64,000 nt of DNA from Mytilus californianus (taxonomy: Eukaryota > Mollusca > Bivalvia > Mytilida > Mytilidae), in assembly GCF_021869535.1 (NCBI RefSeq), contig NW_026262701.1, forward strand, positions 46,937,278-47,001,277, in the 5' to 3' direction. The position numbers and the translations under genes are program-made. Numbering within the stretch: the first letter of the stretch is position 1; every line of letters starts with the position of its first letter. Under the pieces are notes generated by a model, which was given only the letters and a program-made list of their open reading frames with translations, was not told where the DNA came from and searched no databases. Shown here piece after piece: positions 48,063 through 58,059 of the stretch.

Positions 48063-48886
48063 CCCTGAACTTCCACTGTTCAGCAAGAAAATTGACACAA
48101 TAAAAATGAATATGATACCTGATAATAATAATTAAAAAAAAGATATGTGAGATAGCTATAGGATCGAGTATTAACATATGATTTTGGCACGTTTAACATT
48201 ATATAATCATGATAATTATAACAAAAATATTTATCTCTTGTTAACTTCCAAATAAAAATTATTTATACATTTAGTACGGAACACTTTTTGGCATTATGTT
48301 TCTCTCTCTCTCTCAAAAAATGAAAATGAAATTAATGAAATATGTAAAATATGGTACCGTTATAAGATAAAGGTGAATAAGTTAGCACCGGAATGGTAAT
48401 TTAAAAAAATGTAATACTTAACACACTCATATAAAATACATAATTCTGTTCCTCTAAACACAACAAAATAAATGGAATGTGTACTCACGTTATACTATTT
48501 GTATACGTGTAAATAAAACAGTAAAGCTATATAAAAAAAAACACGGGACGGTATAAATCTCCTTATACGACTAGAAATAAAGTTATATATGGCACATATA
48601 TAGACTTAGGACACCAACCATAGGGACCTAGGCACCATGAGAATCAAAATATGTGTTAAGCATCATTGACGCACCAAAAAGGGCATTCAATGTACCAAAA
48701 CTTCAACAAAAACAAAAATAGATCTAGAAAAACATGATAAACCCTTTTTTTTACATGTATACTTTCATGTACAGGTACAAAACAAGGTACAAGTAAGATA
48801 TAAAAAGTTCCATATAAAATTAAAAAAAACTGTCATAAAAAAAACATCCATGCATATATAACAAACAAAATAAGTCTTTAGCTACT
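48063..48886. other. Non-coding tract between pol and the polypurine tract
   Basis: About 820 bp of AT-rich DNA inside the LTR element with no open frame of note and a (TC)n run near 48299-48314. No env-like gene is seen. Confidence 0.6.
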
Positions 48887-50035
48887 CTACAGGTTTAACC
48901 ACCACTTCCGTTCTGCGTAATGCTTCCGCATGTTCACATAGTTCTTCTTCCATATGGCGTATGAAGCCAAGCCAATCAAAACTTCTTGGGTCGTAATGTG
49001 TGGATGTGGCAAAATTATGTTTACAGACGAGACTCCATCCCTGCTTGATCGGATTGTTATAAGGGATAAATTCACAATTTCTACACTGTCAATGTGTGAA
49101 TCTCCTATTTCATCTGGATCACTGGTTGTGGTACATGTATCTGAATCAGAGTTATAAACGTCATCCGGCTCTAGGGTATTGCTTCCTGAAGCACCGTGAC
49201 CGACACCCTCCTGTGCCGACTCCATATCAAACTCAGAGGCATCCTCCTGCAGAACCACCTCATCCACAGACTCGGGGACCTCAGGGACTTCTGGACTGCT
49301 GGGCCCAGGCACATTATCCTCTTCAGCTCTCTTTAACTTCTTTTCCTGTGGCCCTCAAGTTTCAATGTTCTCCCTAGAGGTATAACCCAGGTAAGCTTCT
49401 CTGGACAGATCCCTAGCTTCGTCCATTGTTTTTTAATGAGTACTCTGGAGGTGAATAAGTAGATATTCCCTTCGAAAAAATATACGATCGCAATTTGGTT
49501 CGTTGCACCCAACATATCTCACATAACTGTTATGTACGGCATTTATATGCCTTTTTAAGTTCCTCCGACTAGCATACTTTGTGTCACAAAAGCTACAAAT
49601 AACTTCTGGCATTTCGTCTAAAGTATCAATATCCAAACATCTTTTAGGTCTGGTAATCGTTCTGGTTCTCGTGTTGTTTGTTGATGCGGAAATGGTCATG
49701 TGGTTTCTAATTCGCGCGCTTGGTCGGGCTGGTCGGGTACCTGATTCCGGGATTCCCAAATTAGTCGGGCATGTATCTGAACAGTTTTCGCCATCGCTTG
49801 TCGAAACCGGTATTATTTCAGGCGGACATATTTTTTCTCCTCCAATAATTCTTGGTAGATTTTCACTCACAGAACTATTTTCATCATCGACATCAGCTGT
49901 AAATTTGGCTAAATCCGGGAATCCAACAGGGTGTTGCTCGGGAACATCGGGCATATCAGGACGGGCGTTTTGTTGATTAAACCAAACCATTTTTTTAGAT
50001 CCCAAATACGGTTTTAAAATATCACCATGAACAGT
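48887..50035 (-). pseudogene. C-terminal Pol extension with C2H2 zinc fingers (interrupted)
   Basis: Continuous in frame with the integrase core frame but broken by TAA at 49435-49433 and a TGA near 49350. After the integrase tail (HGDILKPYLGSKKMVWFNQQ) comes a Pro/Ser/acid-rich linker, then a C2H2 finger ICSFCDTKYASRRNLKRHIN...VH. A second finger-like CNEPNCDRIFFRREYLLIH...TH follows, with the last pair close to the first stop. Beyond the stops an acidic, Ser/Pro-rich segment (PGPSSPEVPEVPESVDE) and a basic C-terminus follow. Zinc fingers after the integrase are unusual and could guide target choice; that is inference. Confidence 0.75.
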
Positions 50036-51236
50036 TCACTTTAAACGTAATGTCACTAAGCTTTCAGTTATTATCCAAGGTCCAGTCCAATGACGAGCAA
50101 TTTTGAGCTTAATTCCTGGAACATTTTTCTTTTGGTTTCTCCACACGTAGTCTCCGACGTTATAGACGACTGGTCGAACCTTAGCATCAAAAATATTTTT
50201 CTGCCTCTCAGCAGCAGACTTTAAATTATTACGGGCTAACTCATGTGCTTCCCTTAATTTATGTTCAAGTTTATTAACATACTCAGAAATAAAGTTTCCT
50301 TCTTCATTGTCATCCGAGACAGTCTCAGTCATTAAATTTAATGGAAACGACATCTCCCGACCGTAGATCATGCGGTGAGGTGTAATACCAGTGCTTTCGT
50401 GGGGTGTTGCGTTATAAGCCATAACAATATAGTCTAAATGTTCATCCCAATCTTTTTGGTGTTTCTTAATATACTTCGAAAGTATATCATTGACGGTTTA
50501 TTCATTCTTTCAATCGGATCTTGGGTGAAGGGGTGTCGTTCTAGTTTTATTTATTTCTAATAACTGACATAACTCTCTGAAAACAGCACTCTCATATTGT
50601 CGACCTTGGTCAGAGTGAATTTCAACCGGGCAACCGTATCTCTTTACCCATGCCCTAAATAAAATATCCGCAACGGTTTCTGCTCGCATATCAGGCATGG
50701 CATAAATTTCTGTTAATTTCGAAAAATAATCCCCTATTACCAAAATGTACTTATTCTTATTAATCGATGTAGGAAAAGGGCCAGCAATGTCACTCGCTAT
50801 CCGTTCGAATGGGGCACCAACTACGTACGACTTCATCTGATGACGTTTCTTGGCCATCGGGCTATTGCGATCTCCGCATAATTCAGCTCTGCTGTATATA
50901 TAACTTAATGGATCCCTGCATATCTCGCCCTTAGAAGGGAGATAGCTTCGCCTTTTCGTAAGTTTTCTTTATTCCTAAAAGTGCACCCGTTCGAGCATCG
51001 TGTAAATACCAGAGAATAGGATCTACTAACGACTCGGGCACGCAAATCTTCCATCGGGCCTGTTTGGCCATTTCAACCCATTTCAAACACAATACATTAT
51101 TTCTAATTTCCAAAAGCTCCCATTTGGCTAACCAAAATTTTAAATTCAAACCATAACCGCAAATTTCTTCCCAGGTGGGCTTCTCGATTTTATCTAACTT
51201 AAAGTTCAAAATTTTCCCTAAAATAACATCAGCTTC
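50036..51236 (-). pseudogene. Integrase (interrupted)
   Basis: After the TAA at 51237 the same frame continues through an integrase N-terminal region (LCLKWVEMAKQ, LWYLHDARTGALLGIKKTYE) to a stop at 50931. The frame changes near 50935. The catalytic core resumes from ~50857 with SDIAGPFP (first Asp), YILVIGDYFSKLTEIYAMPD and HSDQGRQYES (second Asp). The segment that should carry the catalytic Glu near 50510 is disrupted by TGA and TAA and a small deletion. The C-terminal part (MAYNATPHESTGITPHRMIY, VGDYVWRNQKKN, ARHWTGPWIITE) ends at a TGA (50038-50036), beyond which the GPY/F-like HGDILKPYLG continues in frame. Confidence 0.85.
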
Positions 51237-53957
51237 TTATCGGGCTCTTACTGCCTCTAAACTCAGATCTATATTTGGCATCGGCTTTTGCTCGGCGATT
51301 TTTGGTCTGTTGCTCTTTCGTCCCCTCCTAACTAAAGGAGATTCTCCTGAATCAGGATCGACTACTACATCTGTATTGTTATTTCCTACACGGTCAAAGC
51401 TTGGTCTCGTGTGATCGTCATGACTATCTGAGTTTTCAGAAACTACGTCTATGCTTTTCTTATCGCCCTCTTTCATATATTTAATTTCTGTTTCGATCGG
51501 ACCCTCGTAGCCATAACCCCAAGGCATCTCACATTGTTTACAAAATTCTCCATTATCAGTTACTAGCCGCGACATCGCATCTGCGTTCCCATGGCGCACT
51601 CCTGGCCTGTGCTCAATTTTCATGTGAAACTGGCTCAGTTGCTGAATCCACCGATGTATCTGCCGATCGGGCTCCCGAAAATTCTGAAGCCACGTCAGGG
51701 ACCCATAATCGGTTCTTATACGGAACGGACGTCCTAAAAGATAATGTTTAAAATACTTGGTAAAATAAACAACAGCGAGCATTTCCCTCCTTGTCACGCA
51801 ATAGTTGCGTTCCGACTTATCCAAGCACCTACTACCGTACGCAATTACTCTCTCTTTCCCGTCCTGAATTTGGGATAAAACGGCTCCAATGGCATAGGCG
51901 CTGGCGTCAGTATCCAGTATAAAATCGGACCCGTCAGCCTGCGGAAATCCCAATATAGGTGCCGAAATTAACCTACTTTTCAGTGCTAGGAAAGCAGCTT
52001 CTGCATCTTTGTTCCAAGCAAATTTCTGGTTTTTCTTTGTAAGGTCAAACAGAGGCTTCGCAATTTTCGAAAAGTCCTTCACATATTTCCTATAGTAGGA
52101 AGCTAAACAAAGGAAACTACGAACTTGTGTCACTGTCGCAGGTCGTTTCATATTCTTAACTGCAACTACTTTAGCTGGGTCTGTCTTAACCCCTTCAGTG
52201 GATACAATATGCCCCAAAAAGGATATTTCTTTTTGCAACATGTGACACTTCGTCGGCTTTAACTTCAGACCTGCTTCTGTTAGTCGACCAAAAACTTTCT
52301 GATGATTGGAAAGGTGTTCTTGGAACGATTGGCCAAATACTACTATATCATCGAGATATAATACGGCAACTCGCCATTGTAACTTATACAAGGTATTTTC
52401 TATAATTCTTTCAAAAGTACTAGCCGCATTACAGAGACCAAACGGCATAGTCGTAAACTGGTACAGCCCTCCTCTAGGGGTAGCAAAGGTAGTCTTCTGT
52501 TTATCTTCCTCTACCATTGGCACTTGATGGTAGGCCATGTCTAGATCCAGCGAGGAAAACCACTCAGCCCCTCCTAGAGTATCTAAATTTTCGTCTATCC
52601 GTGTTAGGGGATAGGCGTCCTTTATGGTCTTTTCATTCAGTTTTCGGTAATCTACGCACATCCGCCAACACCCATCTTTCTTCTGTACCATCACAACTTG
52701 TGATGACCACGGGCTTTCGGATTTTTCAATAAGACCTTTCTGTTCTAACGTCTTTACTTCATCCTCCAATGCCTGCCTCTTGTACATGGGGATCCTCCTA
52801 GGTGGTTCTCTAATGGGCTTATCGTCTCTAAGTTTTATTTTGTAAGTGCCCATATTGGTCCGACCAACCTCACCCGGTTGGGCAAAACATTCCTGATTGG
52901 CACCTAGAAAATTCTTAAACAATTCCACTTGTTTTTCATCTAAATTCCTACAACCAATCTCAAACATTGGACGCAGGTGCTCAGGTATATTGCCTGTGCT
53001 CCTTGAAGCATCCACTTCAACCTCACAAATGTTCGACATTTCATTCATATCTATAACCGGCCCGACTCGACACACGGGCGTAAAAAATGCCAGGTGTGTA
53101 TGCCTATATACAATAACATCTGAAGAACCAGGGTTATACACTCGGGTATAAACCACTCCATCCGCTGAATCAACTAAAGTTTTTGCCAACGCCAGACCAA
53201 GCCGCTCCAGAAAAGGGCGATCGGGCGTCAAGATACCCAAGGAACTGGATGCACTACGATATTTAGCAGCCTTGTTCGTTAATCCCGACTTGATTACAGC
53301 TTCATGTCTCGGCGGTACCATAACAGTCTCCAATGCTATAACTCTCCTAGACCTTGCCTCTTTCGACCCTTCCAAAGGTATTCTCTTACCTTTAATAACA
53401 AAATTGGACTCGTCATGATCCCAGGTACAACGATGAGTCGAGATGAAATCCTCTCCTATTAAGTTGTTTCTCACTCCTCCAACAATAACCTCATGTTCGA
53501 AAACATTCTCCCCAAACGTTATCATCATCTCCGCTTTACCAAGACACCTCAGTAGTTGTCCATTAGCAGCTACAAAATGACTATCAACTGGGCTTAACAT
53601 GGGTTTGTCCAATATTAAGTCAAACGTTTCATTGGTAATGAAAGTACTCATGGCACCAGTATCTATTTTCCATTCGACTGTCGTGCCCTCGATCTGTCCT
53701 TTCACAACCATATTAGCAATTCCTCTTACTTTAACTTTTGGGGTAGGACTATCAATAGGAGTTCCAGTTTCCCTCGACGTCTCAACTGCATGACCGTCAC
53801 TGCTACTCGTTTCTTTTACAATAACCTCCGAATCTTCTTTAAACTTCACCTTTCTCCTCTTCCTCCATCTTTTCTTTACTTTTACATCAACTTCTTTATT
53901 AGGCCTCCTTTGGGTTACCGATATTTGGCCCTCAGTATCTGTCACATCTAGTTTAAC
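51237..53957 (-). CDS. pol: Pol: protease, reverse transcriptase, RNase H (open part)
   Basis: The frame is open from the frameshift site to TAA at 51239-51237 (about 905 codons; no ATG is needed because it continues gag at -1). Numbering from the GTG at 53945, the protease active site DTGA is at ~95-98. RT spans ~370-575 with QKKDGCWRMCVDYRKLN, FSSLDLDMAYHQVPM, MPFGLCNAASTF and catalytic YLDD at ~530-533. RNase H is at ~675-792 with LDTDAS, RREMLAVVYFTKYFKHYLLG, RTDYGSL and HGNADAMSR. A CXXC (CKQC) follows. The domains appear complete. The stop at 51237 is in frame with the beginning of the integrase, so it is a nonsense mutation and not the natural end. Confidence 0.92.
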   Translation of the reverse strand, partial: VKLDVTDTEGQISVTQRRPNKEVDVKVKKRWRKRRKVKFKEDSEVIVKETSSSDGHAVETSRETGTPIDSPTPKVKVRGIANMVVKGQIEGTTVEWKIDTGAMSTFITNETFDLILDKPMLSPVDSHFVAANGQLLRCLGKAEMMITFGENVFEHEVIVGGVRNNLIGEDFISTHRCTWDHDESNFVIKGKRIPLEGSKEARSRRVIALETVMVPPRHEAVIKSGLTNKAAKYRSASSSLGILTPDRPFLERLGLALAKTLVDSADGVVYTRVYNPGSSDVIVYRHTHLAFFTPVCRVGPVIDMNEMSNICEVEVDASRSTGNIPEHLRPMFEIGCRNLDEKQVELFKNFLGANQECFAQPGEVGRTNMGTYKIKLRDDKPIREPPRRIPMYKRQALEDEVKTLEQKGLIEKSESPWSSQVVMVQKKDGCWRMCVDYRKLNEKTIKDAYPLTRIDENLDTLGGAEWFSSLDLDMAYHQVPMVEEDKQKTTFATPRGGLYQFTTMPFGLCNAASTFERIIENTLYKLQWRVAVLYLDDIVVFGQSFQEHLSNHQKVFGRLTEAGLKLKPTKCHMLQKEISFLGHIVSTEGVKTDPAKVVAVKNMKRPATVTQVRSFLCLASYYRKYVKDFSKIAKPLFDLTKKNQKFAWNKDAEAAFLALKSRLISAPILGFPQADGSDFILDTDASAYAIGAVLSQIQDGKERVIAYGSRCLDKSERNYCVTRREMLAVVYFTKYFKHYLLGRPFRIRTDYGSLTWLQNFREPDRQIHRWIQQLSQFHMKIEHRPGVRHGNADAMSRLVTDNGEFCKQCEMPWGYGYEGPIETEIKYMKEGDKKSIDVVSENSDSHDDHTRPSFDRVGNNNTDVVVDPDSGESPLVRRGRKSNRPKIAEQKPMPNIDLSLEAVRAR

Positions 53958-55543
53958 GGACTCGGCTCGGCTCCAACGGACAATGGTGCCGGCTCTTGTT
54001 TTCCGCCTCCATTGTCTGTTTGGCTTCTACCAAACTGTGGGGCACCTCCCCTACCTCTCATAAAGCCTCGATTAAAGGGTTTCCCTCGGGACCCCCTACC
54101 AGTATTATTCCAATGATATCTTCCTCGGCTGACACCTCTATTATATTCATAATCATTTGTTTGCTCAGTAGAACCCGCCCTTGGAGGTTCACTGGCATCT
54201 ATCATCATATTATCTCTATGTCTCACTTCATATATAGGCCTATTAACAGGCTTATCTTTAACTAAATCCTTTTCTCCTACTCTTAGACATTCCTCTTGCA
54301 TTGCATTTATAACTGCTTCTTGCAAATTTTTAGGCCTTGTCCTTTTAACGGCCAGGCGAAAGTCCTCAGACTGACCAAACTTGTCCAGAAAAGCTTTCAC
54401 AGCATTTTCTTCAACTATATCAGGATTCCCCGGGTAAGCTCTCCTGCATAGATCTTCAAGCGCCTGTCCAAAATCTCGCAAGGACTCTTTATTCCGCCTT
54501 CTCCTCATCTTAGCTTCGGCTATATACTTCTCCTTCATGGCTGTATGGCCAAACCTTTCCTCCATCTTTTGCCTCAACCTCGTATAATCTCGCTGAAGTA
54601 CCAATGGCAACCCGTATGCAATAGTTTCGGCTTGTCCTCTAAGAGTGCTGAGAAGTACCCGTCCTGATTTTTCAGGATCCCAAGAATTGAGCTCGGCGAT
54701 GTTCTCGAAATACTGCAGAAATTCATTCCAGACGTCTTCGTTGACTCCAGAGAATGTTCTACGAACAGGGTATTCTGGTTGATATGATGATCCGGAACGT
54801 GGGATACTAGCTGCCATATAAGATGGAGCCGAAACATCCCGGTGTGACACCAGCGAAGGAACACACCGCTCACGCTCTGCCACATCGTTCGCATTCACCA
54901 CCATTTCAGCTCCATCTGCACATTGTGAGGGCTTCGACTGCCTAAATAAAGGAATCGAGGCACCAATAGTACAATCTTCTCTGTCGCATGGTTGATCACG
55001 GTTTTCACTAACGCATTGATCCCCATTTAAATCAGGGAAAATACCATCCTCAGCATACATCAAGTCGGACATATGGCGTTCACCGTTTTTACAAGAGCGC
55101 CAAAAAATCTTGATGCCTACCGTCGAAACAAGGAGCCCAATAATCATAAAAAGACCAGTCATTACATATTCCTGGGACCGTCGGACAACCTTATTCTCCG
55201 GAAAATACACCCACACAAAAACTACACAGCCACTGCATACAACAAGAAGGCAAATCCATACGGACCAAAACCAACCCCAACTACATTTGGTCTCCAAACC
55301 ATTGACCGCACCAACAACTTCCGTACTCTGGTAGCTCCTGGGTGATGAATGCATAAACTTCCGAATAATCGGGTCGCCTGCCTTCTTCCCAGAGTGTGCA
55401 TCCAGAGGAGTCATGGGGAATGGTGAAACCTCAACTCCCGAGTCTGCAGGTGAAAATAATCTAGATCTACAGTTATCTTGTCTTACCTCAACGGACCTTG
55501 GAGCCCGAGTAGATGACCTACGTATAATCCTTGGAGTTTCCAT
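53948..55543 (-). CDS. gag: Gag polyprotein with two predicted membrane segments
   Basis: 531 residues, ATG at 55543, stop TAG at 53950-53948, beginning about 70 nt after the primer site. Residues 1-85 are basic and polar. Residues ~90-113 (WFWSVWICLLVVCSGCVVFV) and ~127-148 (MTGLFMIIGLLVSTVGIKIF) are strongly hydrophobic and look like two membrane helices, which is unusual for Gag. A capsid-like helical domain follows (~270-430: EDVWNEFLQYFENIAELNSW, FGHTAMKEKY, LRDFGQALEDLCRRAYPG). The C-terminal tail is rich in RG and RGRGG with no zinc knuckle, so RNA binding may use the Arg/Gly tail. The slippery heptamer GTTAAAC precedes the stop. Confidence 0.88.
   Translation of the reverse strand: METPRIIRRSSTRAPRSVEVRQDNCRSRLFSPADSGVEVSPFPMTPLDAHSGKKAGDPIIRKFMHSSPRSYQSTEVVGAVNGLETKCSWGWFWSVWICLLVVCSGCVVFVWVYFPENKVVRRSQEYVMTGLFMIIGLLVSTVGIKIFWRSCKNGERHMSDLMYAEDGIFPDLNGDQCVSENRDQPCDREDCTIGASIPLFRQSKPSQCADGAEMVVNANDVAERERCVPSLVSHRDVSAPSYMAASIPRSGSSYQPEYPVRRTFSGVNEDVWNEFLQYFENIAELNSWDPEKSGRVLLSTLRGQAETIAYGLPLVLQRDYTRLRQKMEERFGHTAMKEKYIAEAKMRRRRNKESLRDFGQALEDLCRRAYPGNPDIVEENAVKAFLDKFGQSEDFRLAVKRTRPKNLQEAVINAMQEECLRVGEKDLVKDKPVNRPIYEVRHRDNMMIDASEPPRAGSTEQTNDYEYNRGVSRGRYHWNNTGRGSRGKPFNRGFMRGRGGAPQFGRSQTDNGGGKQEPAPLSVGAEPSPLN
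53951..53957 (-). promoter_or_regulatory. Probable -1 ribosomal frameshift site GTTAAAC
   Basis: On the minus strand the gag frame reads CCG TTA AAC TAG. The heptamer G-TTA-AAC fits the X-XXY-YYZ slippery pattern loosely (GUUAAAC is used by an arterivirus). Slipping back one base gives GTT AAA CTA GAT, which is the pol frame. A downstream pseudoknot was not evaluated. Confidence 0.7.
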
Positions 55544-55611
55544 AACAATAAATCCAAGAGAAAAATATCACAACTGAATGTCATTAAAGTTATCAAAGTC
55601 ACTCAATAAAA

Positions 55612-55629
55612 ATCCCACCGCTGCCACCA
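55612..55629 (-). promoter_or_regulatory. Primer binding site, tRNA-Leu type
   Basis: One base inside the 5' LTR, the minus strand reads TGGTGGCAGCGGTGGGAT. Its complement ATCCCACCGCTGCCACCA equals, from memory, the 3' end with CCA of an animal tRNA-Leu (AAG-type family). Reverse transcription would therefore be primed by tRNA-Leu. Confidence 0.75.
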
Positions 55630-55630
55630 A

Positions 55631-56427
55631 TGTGACGAAAAAGAGAGGACGGTCGAGTAACTGGGGGAACTAGAAATGCCTGAACCTGACGACGACGAAT
55701 GAAAGTGATGGCAATTTCCTAATACTCCTGTGGTACTCCGCTTTCTCTCAGGTTGATCTTCCAAGTATTGTTAAGTTTCATGAATCAGGTAGCGTTATAC
55801 TGCGAATGTTCCTGGTCACATAAATTATAAGTGGATCCTTGAGTAGTGTATAACTAAAAGATACTCGAAGTCACTGATAAGTTCAACTTGTATTAAAAAG
55901 ACATGTGGAATATACGCAATTTAACAATGCATAGTAAACGGACGGTATTACAATAAATTCACCCTACAGACTACAAAACTCTTGACTTCTTACTGACTAA
56001 AATAATGCCTAACCCCCCTATTTATACTCCCCCAATTAACCTGAATAATCATAAAACACTTAACTCCCTTAACCAATGAAAAAGTGACACATAAACTGGT
56101 AGGGCTAGTAGGGCACCTGGTAGGGCACTACAGCTCCAGTGGTAGGGCTGGTAGGGCACCTGGTAGGGCTCTGCAAACTAGGTCAACAAAACAGGAAATG
56201 TCTGTCATTGATAGTTAAATTACATTTATGAAACAAAGAACAACCTTTAAAAACAGTGGGCTGACTAATTATAACTGACAAACTTATATATGAATGATGA
56301 AACTTGTTAACCCCACGTTAAAAGGGCAAAGTAAATGATAACACTATTGCTATAACTGTAAATACATACAAATACATATAAAATCTTTAAAAAAAAAGGA
56401 GAATACCAAAATATAATATTCATTACA
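55631..56427 (-). repeat. 5' LTR (in element orientation)
   Basis: 797 bp. On the minus strand it starts TGTAATG and ends CGTCACA, the usual TG...CA. A TATA box (TATAAATA) lies at 56026-56019 on the minus strand, so transcription would start near 55990. U3 would then be about 56427-55990. Confidence 0.92.
56019..56026 (-). promoter_or_regulatory. TATA box of the 5' LTR
   Basis: Minus-strand TATAAATA within AGTATAAATAGGGGGG. The same box is in the 3' LTR at 47639-47646. Confidence 0.65.
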
Positions 56428-56431
56428 TATA

Positions 56432-57130
56432 TTTAATAATGTTTTTTTTTTCATCGTAACATTTTTACGTCGGCAAAATTGGCGGCATGGAAGCATGAAT
56501 TTCCTCCTTACCTGACGCATGACAACGACAGTAAAGATGGATTAACAAGAAACTCATATTCAGCTAAGTTAATTTTATGTTATATTTTTAAACATTTTAA
56601 AAGAAACATATCCAATATTTTAAGATTAGTTATACAAATACCTTATTAATATAGTTAAAACGTTAAGTATACCTACAGTATATATACTTGTAGATGATAG
56701 CATGCTAATATTTTACTTATATTTACCTGAAAGTCCTAGCATCCTATTTTTGGAACCTATATTAACCTGCATATGCTAGAATTCTAGTTTAGCGTTTTTG
56801 CATGATAATGATTGTTTGCTCAAATAATGTTAGATACAATTTTTCAGATCGTAATTTCCAGTGATGGGCAGATGCATAATATGCAATGATAACTTAGACA
56901 ATGACAAACCGACCGTCTTACTTCGGGATAAAGGCAGCAGTAGAATAAATAAAGCAAGCAGAGAACATGGTGTAACCATTTTGGTACAACCAAGACAATA
57001 TTTTATCAGGAATGCAGGAGAGTGTACTGCAATTTAAAAGCCATTGACAGTGGTAAAAAGAAGACAGACATAGAAAACAGCACAGGTCCACAAAATTAAC
57101 GAATTCAAGCATTATTCAGATTTGCAGACC
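56432..57130. other. AT-rich non-coding DNA, no gene seen
   Basis: Separates the LTR element from the decayed gene copy that follows. Confidence 0.5.
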
Positions 57131-57973
57131 ACTGTCTTTTCTGTGGACAAGAAGCTAAGATTTTTTAGGAGAAAAAAGGTCTAATTATGTTTAAGTCAGA
57201 ACAGAAGACTTTCAAACAACCGTTGAGACCATGTGTAATGGATAGGGTGATAAATGGGCTACACAGATTAATGGAAGGTGTGAACTTGCTCGTGATTTGC
57301 ATGCTGCTGATGTCATTTACCACCAGACATGCAATGTCAATTTCAGGACAAACACACATGTCCCACAGGCAATTTCACCGCCAGCAAAAAACGGAAATAT
57401 GCCATTCGCGGACGACCTAATGCATTTGATGAATATTTTCTTGAAGTTGCAAAATATTAACAAGAAAATGATAATGAGCAAATTATTGTTTCTGATCTTG
57501 TTTCTAAAATGTCTGATATATGTGGCAATGGAACATGTAGTAGTGTCCACATGACAAATAAATTAAAGGAAAATTTTGGTTGACTATTGTGATACTGAGT
57601 TAAATGGAAAAAACTAATGTTGTCACATTTGGAAGCACAGCTAAAAAAAATTCTGCAACTCCAACTGAACAAGACACAGAAGCTGAAAAAAAAACCATCA
57701 TCTCAACTGCAGCCAGACTTATTAAGAGTGATATCCAGTCAATAGAATCTTCTGAACTGTTTTATGCATCTTCATCTGATGTTTATTTAGCAGAGTGTAA
57801 CTTGTCGTACATTCCAGAAAGTTTGAGACTTTTTCTCAAAGCAACATTGAGCGAGAAAGATGTAAATTTTAAGATATCTGCAGTTGGTCAAGCACTTTTT
57901 AAGCAGCAAGGCCTCGCGTTAATATGTGTCCAGTGCAGATTAGTCCTGGAATACAAATGCACCATAATTTTAT
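57131..57973 (+). pseudogene. Decayed repetitive protein-coding gene, 5' part
   Basis: Frames read HCLFCGQEAKIF, then HAADVIYHQTCNVNFRTNTH, then (another frame) GRPNAFDEYFLEVAKY and SDLVSKMSDICGNGTCSSVH. From 57604 comes a long open stretch NVVTFGSTAKKNSATPTEQD through YIPESLRLFLKATLSEKDVN to GIQMHHNF in a shifted frame. These pieces are collinear with a large uncharacterised protein family that I recall as multi-copy in mollusc and cnidarian genomes. A nonsense codon and several frame changes break the copy. It is cut at 57973 by the inserted element. The function of the family is unknown to me. Confidence 0.65.
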
Positions 57974-58018
57974 ACGACCGCAAAAAAATTTTTGTGGTCG
58001 TATATTGGTATGACGTTG

Positions 58019-58053
<35 letters not shown>

Positions 58054-58059
58054 CGACGT

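Larger units (their letters stand above)
47221..56427 (-). mobile_element. Ty3/Gypsy-type LTR retrotransposon
   Basis: A 9.2-kb element on the minus strand is bounded by near-identical LTRs (47221-48047 and 55631-56427). TATA sits on both outer sides (47217-47220, 56428-56431) as a probable 4-bp target duplication; if the LTR is read one base shorter, ATATA fits as 5 bp. The order is 5' LTR, tRNA-Leu primer site, gag, protease, RT, RNase H, integrase, zinc-finger tail, polypurine tract, 3' LTR. RT before integrase defines the Ty3/Gypsy order. The LTRs differ by a ~28-bp duplication and a modest number of substitutions, so insertion is fairly recent. The integrase half is broken, so this copy should not be autonomous. 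Confidence 0.93.

Noticed and set aside
48063-48886. Possible env gene between pol and the 3' LTR
   Set aside because: No open frame of useful length, no signal peptide or membrane anchor.
49096-49976. Plus-strand frames opposite the LTR element pol tail
   Set aside because: Antisense shadows of the zinc-finger extension; no motifs of their own.
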